Shown piece by piece: positions 1-7,707 of a DNA stretch of 36,977 nucleotides; position 1 is the first letter of the stretch; each line of letters opens with the position of its first letter. The notes under the pieces are model-generated. The model saw only the letters and a list, made by a program, of their open reading frames with translations. It did not search any database and had not been told where the DNA came from. The DNA comes from Okeania sp. SIO2B3 (GTDB taxonomy: Bacteria > Cyanobacteriota > Cyanobacteriia > Cyanobacteriales > Microcoleaceae): the NCBI RefSeq assembly GCF_010672525.1, contig NZ_JAAHGH010000078.1, forward strand, positions 1 to 36,977, written 5' to 3'. Both the position numbers and the translations under genes were made by a program.

Positions 1-126
1 TGGCGTCAGTGTTTCAGTGCTAAAGAAGTATATAGAAAATCAGGACGAACCACACACATAACGCCCGGCTTTCCCATACGACGCTCCCCTACGGGAGAGC
101 GCGGGACTTCCCGCCGGGGGAGTTAA
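1..126 (+). other. GC-rich edge fragment, possible tail of a truncated gene
   Basis: Frame 1 is open from the window edge to a TAA at 124-126 and would end a protein running in from the left (WRQCFSAKEVYRKSGRTTHI, then an Arg/Gly/Ser-rich tail). Base composition is far richer in GC than the next kilobase. The last third holds two short hairpins (CTCCC/GGGAG and GCGGG/CCCGC), which suggests repeat DNA. No family is recognised, and a 41-codon open frame is weak evidence. Confidence 0.15.
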
Positions 127-507
127 AATACTCAAATTATTTGTAACATTATTTTTTCAAATTGGTGGAACTTCCCAGAAAAATTATTCCTGACTTAGCT
201 TGAGGAAATTGAAAAATTTAGCATCAATGATAATCAAGGTATAAGCAAGTATACAAAATTAATTACACATCTATATAAGCTGAATTATTGGAATTTTCAA
301 TATCTCATAGCATTAGAATAGGTAAATAATTTTGTTTAGTTACTTAATGATAGAAAAGGAAACCATATCACTCCAATTCAACCGGATTTTATCTAAAAAC
401 AAAAAATACAAGATAGAGAATAAAAGCATGGAAAGTTATTGAAAACTTAATAAATTTTGGGTTCGCTAAACTCATAAAAATATTTTTTGGGCTTTGACTT
501 ACCCATT
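127..507. other. AT-rich intergenic DNA, nothing recognised
   Basis: All frames are closed at short intervals and no strong hairpin, tandem repeat or RNA-like fold stands out. It separates the GC-rich left edge from the first inverted-repeat element. Confidence 0.5.
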
Positions 508-636
508 AGACATCTCCGATAATAAAAAAGAAAATCAATTATCACACAGAAATTATCAATTATTTCCACTCCTGGGAGGGGGAGGGGCTAGGGGTGGGTT
601 CTCTACTGCCTACTGCCTCTTTGATGGAGATGTCTA
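508..636. mobile_element. MITE-like element, ends TAGACATCTCC
   Basis: TAGACATCTCC at the left end is matched by GGAGATGTCTA at the right end, giving an 11-bp perfect terminal inverted repeat around about 129 bp. The flanks are TTA-rich but no clear target duplication can be fixed. It encodes nothing. Its inside carries the GC-rich motif at 571-598 and a short CTACTGC tandem repeat. Confidence 0.5.
571..598. repeat. Dispersed GC-rich repeat (CCTGGGAGG...GGGGTGGG)
   Basis: The pattern CTCCTGGGAGG followed by GGGGYTAGGGGTGGG recurs at 12271-12294 (inverted), 18604-18630 and 24876-24901. In each case it sits beside heptanucleotide tandem repeats. Confidence 0.6.
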
Positions 637-741
637 TTAATAACCTCTAATCAATAGAAATTTAAAATTTAAACCAGATTTATTATCTCCTTCCTTCATA
701 CTTAATAATCTCCAATTATTTATATTTTATAATTATTGAAT

Positions 742-866
742 TAATATCAAACTAATAATGAAGTTGCAGAGAATAATATATTAATCAAAATTGAGTATAG
801 CTCGATATAGACAAGTTAATAAATTTCATAATTCTGTGGTGCAACCTCATATAAAATTGGCATAAC
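742..866. mobile_element. MITE-like element, TATACCAA/GAAGCTGCAT family, copy 1
   Basis: The ends are diverged inverted repeats. The left reads ATATCAAACTAATAATGAAG then TTGCAGAGAATAAT. The right, reversed, reads GCCAATTTTATATGAGG then TTGCACCACAGAAT. The centre contains a TCGATATAGACAAG-like block shared with the other copies (12128-12751, 14280-14330, 17431-17562). It is non-coding. Confidence 0.5.
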
Positions 867-901
867 ACCAAATTAATAAATTTTTGCTACAAATAGCTAG
901 T

Positions 902-966
902 GTCCCTACGCGGAAGTTAAAAGCGAGTGCGTAATTCTGAGGTCCCCTCAGAATGTAAGACGCACC
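902..966. repeat. Repeat with perfect 21-bp palindrome
   Basis: ATTCTGAGG-TCC-CCTCAGAAT at 934-954 is a perfect 9-bp stem. The block around it, with flanks AAGCGAGTGCGTA and GTAAGACGCACC, reappears inverted at 7641-7690. It lies about 130 bp upstream of the TPR gene, so a regulatory role cannot be excluded, but the second copy argues for a dispersed repeat. Confidence 0.6.
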
Positions 967-1092
967 CAAGACAGTCAATCATTTTTGATTTGTAATTGTT
1001 TTAGGATTTTGTAACTGGTCAGTTATTTCCGCCATCCTGCACTAGGATATAAGTCAAAATCATTTACATTCATTTACCCCCCTAATAGAACT

Positions 1093-3243
1093 GTGATAGA
1101 CATTGGGTCCACAACAATTTCTCAATTGAACTGGCAAATCTATCAACGCTTGAAACAAGCTCTATCATTAAATCTACGTCGCCAAATTTTTATAGCTGTA
1201 TGCGATAATCAACAACTAAGAAACAGCTTAGTAGAAAACTTAGAAGTAGATTTAACCAGTACTATCGACTACACAGAAAAAACGCAAAATAACAATAAAA
1301 ATATTTTATTTGTTACTCTCAACTTAAATCTAAATAATCCTAATCCAGTAACTCAAATTAATCAATGGTTTACCGAAAATCCAGAATATCAAAAAACACA
1401 AGAATATCAAATATTAGGATTTCAAATTATTGGGGTAGAAAGCTTAACCAAACAACCTTCAACAGTTCAATGGTCATTTATTAGTAATCTGAAAAAAATA
1501 GAAACAAATCTATCTATCCTAGAATCCAGTATATTACTATGGATTAACCGACCTTGGCTCAATAGTATCAAACAGTCCGCCCCAGAATTTTGGCATTGGC
1601 ACACAGGAATATTTGAATTTGAAGGAGACCCCACCCCAATAGCTCCTAGAAAAAATAAATCATCATTGCTAAATCAACAAACCTCTAAATCTTTCTTATC
1701 TCCAAAAATTAGCCCACCTTCCATCAATACTGTAAGACCATTAATGGCATTAGAACAAAAGTCTTACACTACTATTGATGTTGAATCAAAAAATCTGACA
1801 GTTCATCTTCTCCCCCCCGCTCCACAAAAATTACCAGAGTTACCCATTGGCCTTGACCAAGAACCGGAGAATACGCCACTGCCGAAGTGGGAATTAGTTG
1901 AACTAGCAAATTTAGTATGGTCAGAAATTTCTAGAAAGTCTGGTGAAGAAAAAACATCCCTAGAAAAACAACAGTTTCAAATACTCAAACAGATTCAAGA
2001 TTTAAACAAGTCCAAATATCCATCTCCAGAACTAGCCATAGCTTATCAAGCTTTAGGGGACTTTCATCGCGATCGCGTCTTAGCAGGGGAAATATCAGAA
2101 CAAAGTCTAATTATTGCCATTCGTGCTTATGAAATGGTAATTGACTGGACATTTCAAGATGCAGGAAATATGAGCCAATTTTCTCCATCCCAAATTCCCG
2201 TTCTTGACATTTTCAACGATCTTGCCACTCTTTACTGGATGTTATCTCGTCAAATCAAATCTAGTAAGTCTGATTCATTAGTTTATTTAGAGCGAAGTAT
2301 TATTTTATATCAAATGGCCATAGGTGAGATTAACCCATCTCAGAAAGAGACTTATGCTAGATTACAAAAAAACTTAGGTCTAGCTTATGGAGATTTAGCT
2401 AATTATCAAGAAGCAGAAAATAATTGGGAAAAATCAGCTATGGCCTATCAAGAAGCAATCTTGTATTTAGATACAGTGACTTATACTCAAGATTATGCTT
2501 CGACCTTAAATAATTTAGGTGCAGCTTATTGGAATTTGGCTCAACATACTCAAGCAGTTGCCCATTTGCAAGGAGCAATTTCAGCTTATGGTGAAGCTAT
2601 TGATTACTTTACACCAGAAATTGAACCTCTCAACTATGCCATGATTCAAAATAACTTAGGCATAGCTTATTGGAATTTAGCTCAATTTCAACAACAGCCA
2701 TCAGAAACTTTGATGTTAAAAGCTGTTGATGCTTATTTAGAAGCTTTAAAATATCGAACCCCAGAAATTGCTCCCCTTGCTTGTGCTGCGACAAAAAATA
2801 ACTTAGGTACTACTTATTGGCACTTGGCCAAGCAATTTGAGGAACATCAAATACGAAATCAACTTTTCCATCAAGCGATCGCTGCTTATTCCCAAGCGGT
2901 TAGTATAGCTCAACATTTTTCTCCTTCTCAGCTTACTTTTGATTTATTGGCCACTTATAATAATATTGGACTTGCTTATTATCAAATAGTTATAGAAGGC
3001 AAAATCACATCAGACAAAGATAGTCAAATGAGTAATTTAGAATCAGCTTTAGATTATCACTTACTGGCTTATACTGGTTGGCAACAAACTAATATTGACA
3101 CAGTAGAAGGAAAGGAAACTACTGTGAATCATATTGTCAGAACTATTCGTATATTTTACAATAAGTATGGAATACAAGGGCAAAATTTAGCTCTTACCAA
3201 GATCCCTAGGGATTTGTTACCTAAAATTTTAGGTATGTTGTAG
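1093..3243 (+). CDS. TPR-repeat protein, cyanobacterial, function unknown
   Basis: A 716-residue protein starting at GTG, without signal peptide or membrane segment, so probably cytosolic. The C-terminal half holds at least five helical repeats of TPR type, each opening with a motif like NNLGxAYWNLA near residues 426, 473, 520, 570 and 623. The spacing of about 47-53 residues is longer than the canonical 34 and suggests TPRs of the SEL1/kinesin-light-chain sort or TPR pairs. The first 170 residues form a separate alpha/beta-looking region with no motif that I recognise. It is joined to the repeats by a proline-rich linker (about 180-260). TPR arrays are protein-binding scaffolds, but the partner is unknown. 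It stands alone, 590 bp ahead of a response regulator on the same strand. The distance makes a shared operon unlikely. Confidence 0.85.
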   Translation: MIDIGSTTISQLNWQIYQRLKQALSLNLRRQIFIAVCDNQQLRNSLVENLEVDLTSTIDYTEKTQNNNKNILFVTLNLNLNNPNPVTQINQWFTENPEYQKTQEYQILGFQIIGVESLTKQPSTVQWSFISNLKKIETNLSILESSILLWINRPWLNSIKQSAPEFWHWHTGIFEFEGDPTPIAPRKNKSSLLNQQTSKSFLSPKISPPSINTVRPLMALEQKSYTTIDVESKNLTVHLLPPAPQKLPELPIGLDQEPENTPLPKWELVELANLVWSEISRKSGEEKTSLEKQQFQILKQIQDLNKSKYPSPELAIAYQALGDFHRDRVLAGEISEQSLIIAIRAYEMVIDWTFQDAGNMSQFSPSQIPVLDIFNDLATLYWMLSRQIKSSKSDSLVYLERSIILYQMAIGEINPSQKETYARLQKNLGLAYGDLANYQEAENNWEKSAMAYQEAILYLDTVTYTQDYASTLNNLGAAYWNLAQHTQAVAHLQGAISAYGEAIDYFTPEIEPLNYAMIQNNLGIAYWNLAQFQQQPSETLMLKAVDAYLEALKYRTPEIAPLACAATKNNLGTTYWHLAKQFEEHQIRNQLFHQAIAAYSQAVSIAQHFSPSQLTFDLLATYNNIGLAYYQIVIEGKITSDKDSQMSNLESALDYHLLAYTGWQQTNIDTVEGKETTVNHIVRTIRIFYNKYGIQGQNLALTKIPRDLLPKILGML

Positions 3244-3561
3244 CCAAAAAAACATAAGTTATAGTATTATTACTGTTGAGGGATGAGATCTACAGGTTAG
3301 TCGATCATTGTTATCAACTCAGACTGAGAATTAAATAGGTACGCATGAAAAAGCCTAACTATATTAAATTTTGTAAACTAACTCCAAGCCACCACCTATA
3401 GTGGATTTGACGGTGAATTTACATTTTGTTACATAGCGACAAATTTTAACACCGACCTACTTAGTTTAAGTAAGTTACTTTCGCTATGATAGAATAGTCT
3501 AGACATATTTTAGTTATAGGTATTAGTAGTTGAGTTGTGCTATTACTATTACTAGAGTTAA
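3244..3561. other. Intergenic DNA after the TPR gene
   Basis: AT-rich, with no open frame of note and no clear terminator hairpin after the TPR stop codon. Nothing recognised. Confidence 0.4.
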
Positions 3562-3714
3562 TACCTAACTATTAACCAAATTTCAACTTATCTAAAACAA
3601 TTGCCTCAAGAAAAAAATTTAAGCTTTGTTCCTGATTTAGATGAAATAAATGACTATAATAAACTAATTTAGGTTTTAACTGATTGTTTAGATTTAATTA
3701 TAGGCAATTATTAA
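3562..3714 (+). pseudogene. Possible decayed small coding remnant
   Basis: One frame reads like protein for 50 codons (YLTINQISTYLKQLPQEKN, then FVPDLDEINDYNKLI, stop, VLTDCLDLIIGNY, stop), broken by an in-frame TAG at 3670. No start codon or ribosome site is evident and a TAA lies directly upstream at 3559. The amino-acid mix is that of a soluble helical protein, but I recognise no family. It could equally be chance in AT-rich DNA. Confidence 0.22.
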
Positions 3715-3834
3715 AACCATACCTTAGTTTGAAAATAGAACAACTTTTCCACTTTTTTGTAAGAATATTGCTAATTCTTAATTGAGGAAAGCAATTTAAT
3801 TATATCGTACTTAGTTTATCCTGATATTTATGTC

Positions 3835-4521
3835 ATGGCCCCTGTAAAGATCCTTGCGGTTGATGACGACCCAGCCATCCGAACTTTAATTCATCGGTAT
3901 TTGAGCCAACAAAACTATCAAGTAGAGTCTGCTGGAGATGGTAAAACAGCTATAGAATTATTCAATAAATTTTCACCAGACCTAGTAGTATTAGATGTAA
4001 ACTTACCTGATACCACAGGGTTTCAACTTTGCAAAAAAATGCAAAGTAATACAAATGTATTTGTGCTAATGCTAACCAGTCTTGCAGATGAGGATAGTAT
4101 ATTATACGGTTTTAAAGAGGGTGCCGATGATTATATTACAAAACCTTTTGGTTTAGTAGAATTAGGCGCTCGTGTCGGAGCGATATTAAGACGTCAGAGA
4201 TTAGTTTCTAGCTCACAGCCAGAAGGTCTACAATTAGGAAATCTGACAATTGACCCTCAGAGTAGAGAGGTTAAAATTAATGGAGAATTAATTGCTTTGA
4301 CGGCCTTGGAATTTGATATATTACACTGTCTAGCAGGTAAACCTGGCCGTGCTTGGAAGCGGTCGGATTTAATCCAAGAAGTTTGGGATTATGAATATAT
4401 GGGAGATGAGCGAGTCGTTGACGTGCATATTGGCCAAATACGCAAAAAGCTAGAGAATAATAATGACAATTCTCCAAAGATCAAAACTGTTAGAGGTATT
4501 GGCTATAAGCTTGATATTTGA
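3835..4521 (+). CDS. OmpR/PhoB-family response regulator
   Basis: A 228-residue two-component response regulator. The receiver domain (about 4-117) has the acidic cluster D10-D12, the phospho-accepting Asp54 in VVLDVNLP, Thr81 and Lys103 (TKPF). The C-terminal winged helix (about 133-227) has the family pattern LTALEFDILHCLA, then VVDVHIGQIRKKLE and IKTVRGIGYKL. On phosphorylation it should dimerise and bind direct repeats upstream of target genes. No histidine kinase is adjacent (the nearest, at 9946, is 5 kb away), so it is an orphan in this window. The ATG at 3835 starts right at the receiver domain. I cannot tell which cyanobacterial OmpR regulator this is; it does not look like RpaA, RpaB or NblR closely enough to name. 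Confidence 0.93.
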   Translation: MAPVKILAVDDDPAIRTLIHRYLSQQNYQVESAGDGKTAIELFNKFSPDLVVLDVNLPDTTGFQLCKKMQSNTNVFVLMLTSLADEDSILYGFKEGADDYITKPFGLVELGARVGAILRRQRLVSSSQPEGLQLGNLTIDPQSREVKINGELIALTALEFDILHCLAGKPGRAWKRSDLIQEVWDYEYMGDERVVDVHIGQIRKKLENNNDNSPKIKTVRGIGYKLDI

Positions 4522-4559
4522 TTTCGATAATCATACATAAATTCAGTCAAGGAATAAAG

Positions 4560-4711
4560 ATCGATTTGAACAAATAATATTACCAAAGGTGACATACTCC
4601 CACACTGTAATCTTTGATTCAGTGTGGGCTTGTTATCAACACCAGCTATTGCTTCGGTTACTCGATCAGCTTTACTACTGACGGGATGCCCTACCGCCAA
4701 ATTTAAGTAGG
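4560..4711 (-). mobile_element. Relic of the 3' end of an IS200/IS605-type element
   Basis: Read on the minus strand, about 40 codons (LAVGHPVSSKADRVTEAI, then AGVDNKPTLNQRLQCGSMSP) resemble the low-complexity tail of cyanobacterial TnpB proteins. The segment includes a hairpin with a 9-bp stem (CCCACACTG 4599-4607 with CAGTGTGGG 4620-4628), as expected for the end of such single-strand transposons. A second short hairpin is GCCCTAC/GTAGGGC. The rest of TnpB is absent. The family assignment rests on memory of similar tails. Confidence 0.4.
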
Positions 4712-4916
4712 GCTAGAGCAAAACTACGATCCTGAATATAACTTTTCTAACGAACACAATATAACTTCTGATTAAATATCAACGCAAAACATCAGTTTTT
4801 CAATTTTACCTTCACTGGCTGACCATTACATTTCAGCAATACCGATTTTTCCTACTGATATCATGTCTGCTTAATTATAGACCGAAAACTTTACTTTTTC
4901 TATTCCTTCTTGATTT

Positions 4917-4959
4917 CCTCCTGACTCCTGACTCCTAACTCCTGACTTCTGAGTCCTAT
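4917..4959. repeat. Heptanucleotide STRR, unit GACTCCT
   Basis: About six consecutive or slightly altered copies of a 7-bp unit (GACTCCT / AACTCCT / GACTTCT), ending 15 bp from the stop codon of the protoporphyrinogen oxidase gene. This is the short tandemly repeated repetitive (STRR) class known from filamentous cyanobacteria. Confidence 0.8.
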
Positions 4960-4973
4960 CAAACTCTAAAATA

Positions 4974-6410
4974 TCAAGTATGCAAACCTTGATAAATCTC
5001 AGTAGCTACTTCTGTGCCACGGCGAACACAATCTCCCAAAGCTATACCACCAGTATAATTACTGCACAGATATAAACCAGGCAAAGATTTTAAGCCATTA
5101 TTAATCCGCTCCAATTTAGAATTATGGCCTAAATTATATTGAGGAATAGCACGAGACCATAAATGCACAGCGAGAACTTTTGGTTGTTCAGCATCCTGTT
5201 TTAACAGAGTTTGACAAAGGTCTTGATGTACCTGCTGCACTATTGCTTCACTATCTAAGTTCGCAATTTCCGGGTCTGTTGCACCCCCAATAAAATTAGT
5301 AAAAATTTGCCATCCTGGAGGTGTCCTACCAGAAAATAAAGTAGAAGACCAAATAGTACCAAGAGTCCGGATACCTTGACTTCTAGGAATCAAATTACCA
5401 AAGCCATCTATCTTAACCTTGATAGAAGTATCAGGATATGCCAAGACTACACAGGCAACAGTAGGATAATAAAACTCATTGAAGATAGAAGCAATTTCAG
5501 GCTGCAAAGTTTTGAATAATTCTGCACAAACATAAGCAGGAGTGGAAAGGGAAATAGTACGAGTTTCTATTTGCTCAGTACCATTAGGAGTAGAAAATTC
5601 TGCTATATAAGTTTGTTGCTCAGTCCTGCGAATACCAGTAAGATGCCAATTTAATTTAACTGCTTCTCCTAAAGAAGAGGCGATCGCTTTTGGTAATGCC
5701 TCCAAACCACCTCGAAAAGAACCCAATTCTCCAGTTTTAGTTTTAGGAATATTAGGGTCGGGAGCAACCTTGAACTTACGATTTTTTTTGGCAGACAGCA
5801 AAGCACCAGCTACAAGTCCACCACCTAAGTTAGCCATTCGAGCCACTTTAGCAAAAGCAGCAGTAGCACTCAGTTGACCAGGGTCTCCTGCATAAACACC
5901 AGAAACGAAAGGTTCCACCAGTCGCTGCATTACTTCAGGACCAAGATGTCTCTGGAAAAATTGAGATACAGTTTCTTCTCCTCCTTGCTCTGACAGATCG
6001 CCAATAGCAGGTGATACAAAACCCAAAGCACCAACCAAGGCGCGTAGCTTACCACCATCACTCAGTAACTTAGACTGTAGCATAGTTGTTGGACTCATGG
6101 GCACTGGTAATAATTGTCCATTCCAATAAACATAGCGAGGAAGTTTGCGATCGGCAAAAACTAGCTCCTGTTTTAGGCCAACATCTACAGCCAACTTTAA
6201 CAATTCTGGTGTGGGAGAAAAACTATTTGGCCCTTCTTCCCAAAGAAAGTCTCCTAAAGAAACTGTTGTGATATTTCCCCCCACTCGATTTTGGCTTTCA
6301 GCAACTAAAATCTTTAAGGGGGAATTATTACTTAATTTTGTCAGTGCATGGGCTAAAGTTAACCCACTAATACCTGCGCCAACAACTAAGACATCTAAAA
6401 CTTCAGTCAT
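4974..6410 (-). CDS. hemY: Protoporphyrinogen IX oxidase, oxygen-dependent (HemY/PPOX type)
   Basis: A 478-residue flavoprotein that oxidises protoporphyrinogen IX to protoporphyrin IX with O2, the last step shared by heme and chlorophyll synthesis. It is probably membrane-associated. The N-terminus has the Rossmann FAD motif (VVGAGISGL, residues 9-17), an acidic residue after the second strand (E39) and NRVGGNI. Next come the family blocks WEEGPNSFSP, FVSGVYAGDP, GSFRGGLEALP and, near the end, LYLCSNYTGGIALGDCVRRG, which closes the FAD site. The length matches plant and cyanobacterial PPOX. Many cyanobacteria use the unrelated HemJ for this step, so it would be useful to know whether this genome also has HemJ. 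It is a single gene; ATG at 6410 is well placed before the FAD motif. Confidence 0.93.
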   Translation of the reverse strand: MTEVLDVLVVGAGISGLTLAHALTKLSNNSPLKILVAESQNRVGGNITTVSLGDFLWEEGPNSFSPTPELLKLAVDVGLKQELVFADRKLPRYVYWNGQLLPVPMSPTTMLQSKLLSDGGKLRALVGALGFVSPAIGDLSEQGGEETVSQFFQRHLGPEVMQRLVEPFVSGVYAGDPGQLSATAAFAKVARMANLGGGLVAGALLSAKKNRKFKVAPDPNIPKTKTGELGSFRGGLEALPKAIASSLGEAVKLNWHLTGIRRTEQQTYIAEFSTPNGTEQIETRTISLSTPAYVCAELFKTLQPEIASIFNEFYYPTVACVVLAYPDTSIKVKIDGFGNLIPRSQGIRTLGTIWSSTLFSGRTPPGWQIFTNFIGGATDPEIANLDSEAIVQQVHQDLCQTLLKQDAEQPKVLAVHLWSRAIPQYNLGHNSKLERINNGLKSLPGLYLCSNYTGGIALGDCVRRGTEVATEIYQGLHT

Positions 6411-6592
6411 TATTTTTCCTAAAAATTTAGTTCTACTATTTAGTATTCAAGCCTAGCTTGGTCATGTAAACTACTTTAGTTTCAAAGTGTGATGCTTTTA
6501 GCTCAATTCTGATTTAATTAAGGTAGTGGAAAAAATGTTTCAGATTTGCATTAGTTGAAAATAGTGCAAACTTATTTCATCTTCCTTCTGAT

Positions 6593-6618
6593 GTAAGCAT
6601 TTCTTGCGGAATGCTTAC
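6593..6618. repeat. 26-bp hairpin, possible relic of GTAAGCATT element
   Basis: GTAAGCATT and AATGCTTAC flank a short loop. These are the same ends as the element family at 17181, 30626 and 31102. The flanking octamers CTTCTGAT and ATTCTTAT agree at 6 of 8 positions, so this may be an internally deleted copy with its target duplication. Confidence 0.4.
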
Positions 6619-6660
6619 ATTCTTATTTCAAAATTATTTTCTAGTATCGAACTTTGAAAT

Positions 6661-6682
6661 AGCTCTGCTCTGAAGCAGAGCT
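6661..6682. terminator. Hairpin downstream of the DUF2811 gene
   Basis: AGCTCTGCT-CTGA-AGCAGAGCT is a perfect 9-bp stem with a 4-nt loop. It lies about 90 bp past the stop codon of the minus-strand DUF2811 gene. No strong T-run follows, so termination is possible but not certain. Confidence 0.4.
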
Positions 6683-6770
6683 TAATCCATACATATAAAA
6701 ATTTAGTAATTTAGAATACATTAGTATGAGCAGCAAAGATAGGTTCAATATCTGTACCACCAAATGCTGC

Positions 6771-6995
6771 TTATACATGATGTTGGAAAAGAGTTTCTAG
6801 GTAAACTCTAGCAGCTTGCCGATAACAAAGAGATGTTTCTGGTGTACTGCTATCTCCATTCTGTAACAAGAATAGTGACAAAGCTGCTGAAAATACACGG
6901 TCTTGATCCCAGTCAGGGTGGGTTTCTAAGTAGGTTTTAAGAGATTCATGGAGTGCTTCAGGAATTTCGGCCAGAATACTAACGCTTAGGTTCAT
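6771..6995 (-). CDS. DUF2811 family small protein
   Basis: A 74-residue protein beginning MNLSVSILAEIPEALHESL and continuing LKTYLETHPDWDQDRVFSAA. I recognise it as the cyanobacterial DUF2811 family, whose function is unknown. The N-terminal two thirds look like a small strand plus helices (a ribbon-helix-helix-like size), and the C-terminus is RQAARVYLETLF. I chose the ATG at 6995 because the conserved family sequence starts there. The frame is open upstream to a GTG at 7052 (19 more residues, MAITRDYEEEKIY...), which is less likely. The gene lies next to the DnaA-box-like array at 7292-7365, with its 5' end facing it. Confidence 0.75.
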   Translation of the reverse strand: MNLSVSILAEIPEALHESLKTYLETHPDWDQDRVFSAALSLFLLQNGDSSTPETSLCYRQAARVYLETLFQHHV

Positions 6996-7129
6996 GTTTA
7001 AGTAAGATTCTCTGTATATTTTTTCTTCTTCATAGTCCCTAGTTATGGCCACAAGCCACTGACTTTGAACTACTAATGTCGCACTATTGTGTACTAAGGA
7101 GGGGTATGGTTGTCAATGTAGAGAAATGT

Positions 7130-7230
7130 TACAGCAGACTTTCAACAAATAAAAGATTTACGAAATAATCAGTATTTAGGGTCACTTTTTGTTATAAAAC
7201 TTTATAAAAATCGACTAATATGAAGCTGTT
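7130..7230. other. AT-rich stretch beside the DnaA-box-like array
   Basis: About 100 bp rich in A and T (for example TTTTTGTTATAAAACTTTAT near 7183-7202), directly left of five DnaA-box-like motifs. If the array is an origin, this is the natural candidate for the unwinding element. Confidence 0.3.
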
Positions 7231-7291
7231 TACTCCCCACTGAACAAAATCCCCAATTCAGTTGCAAGAGTATGATGATGTCGTTGAGGCC

Positions 7292-7365
7292 TGTGGAAAA
7301 CCCTGTTTAATCTGTGGAAAACATTAAACTTGCTTGTGGAAATGCTGTGGAATCTATGTGGAAAA
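7292..7365 (+). promoter_or_regulatory. Phased array of five DnaA-box-like motifs
   Basis: TGTGGAAAA or close variants begin at 7292, 7313, 7335 (TGTGGAAAT), 7346 (TGTGGAATC) and 7357. All point the same way, with start-to-start distances of 21, 22, 11 and 11 bp, i.e. whole turns of the helix. The complement TTTTCCACA is the DnaA-box form reported for cyanobacteria. AT-rich DNA lies on the left. This is a candidate replication origin or another DnaA-regulated site. No dnaA or dnaN gene is in the window. The short open frame across the array is not considered coding. Confidence 0.55.
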
Positions 7366-7437
7366 TTATGGCAAAAAATAAGAATTCTGAACTCTTTGCT
7401 AAAGTCAAATTTTAAAAGTCAAAAGTCATATATAGCA

Positions 7438-7458
7438 GGGAACAGGGAACAGGGAACA
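7438..7458. repeat. Heptanucleotide STRR, unit GGGAACA
   Basis: Three tandem copies of GGGAACA. The same unit occurs at 14243-14262 (altered) and 20348-20366. Confidence 0.8.
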
Positions 7459-7640
7459 TTGGCAAAAGCTTATCCCTGTATCAGGTTCATCATCAATATA
7501 AGTCCTAACCAACTCGTTCCTTGCTATAGAAAGCTTTTATCAAAATAATTGGGTCGCGCAACCCCACCTTTTAAAGCGAAATATTTTTGGAGAGTTGCTC
7601 AAATCTCCGTTACAAAAATAACTTCTGACTGAAATGAAGT

Positions 7641-7690
7641 GTGTCTTACATTCTGAGGGGACCTCAGAATTACACACTCGCTTCTGACTT
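7641..7690. repeat. Inverted copy of the palindromic repeat at 902-966
   Basis: The perfect palindrome ATTCTGAGG-GGA-CCTCAGAAT lies at 7650-7670 with shared flanks GTGTCTTAC and TACACACTCGCTT. It lies just downstream of the minus-strand photolyase gene and could form a hairpin in its transcript. Confidence 0.6.
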
Positions 7691-7707
7691 GGGGACTTCT
7701 GACTTCG

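Larger units (their letters stand above)
6411..6770. other. Intergenic DNA upstream of hemY
   Basis: It presumably holds the hemY promoter, but no -35/-10 pair is convincing. Two hairpins are visible, at 6593-6618 and 6661-6682, and are listed separately. Confidence 0.4.

Noticed and set aside
4599-4628. Hairpin as terminator of the response regulator gene
   Set aside because: The stem is within TnpB-like tail sequence and no T-run follows; transposon-end relic fits better.
6086-6456. Open frames opposite the start of the protoporphyrinogen oxidase gene
   Set aside because: Antisense to the FAD-binding region; no independent coding signal.
7330-7548. 72-codon open frame on the plus strand across the DnaA-box-like motifs
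   Set aside because: It runs through the motif array and a GGGAACA tandem repeat, has no ribosome site and its sequence resembles no family.
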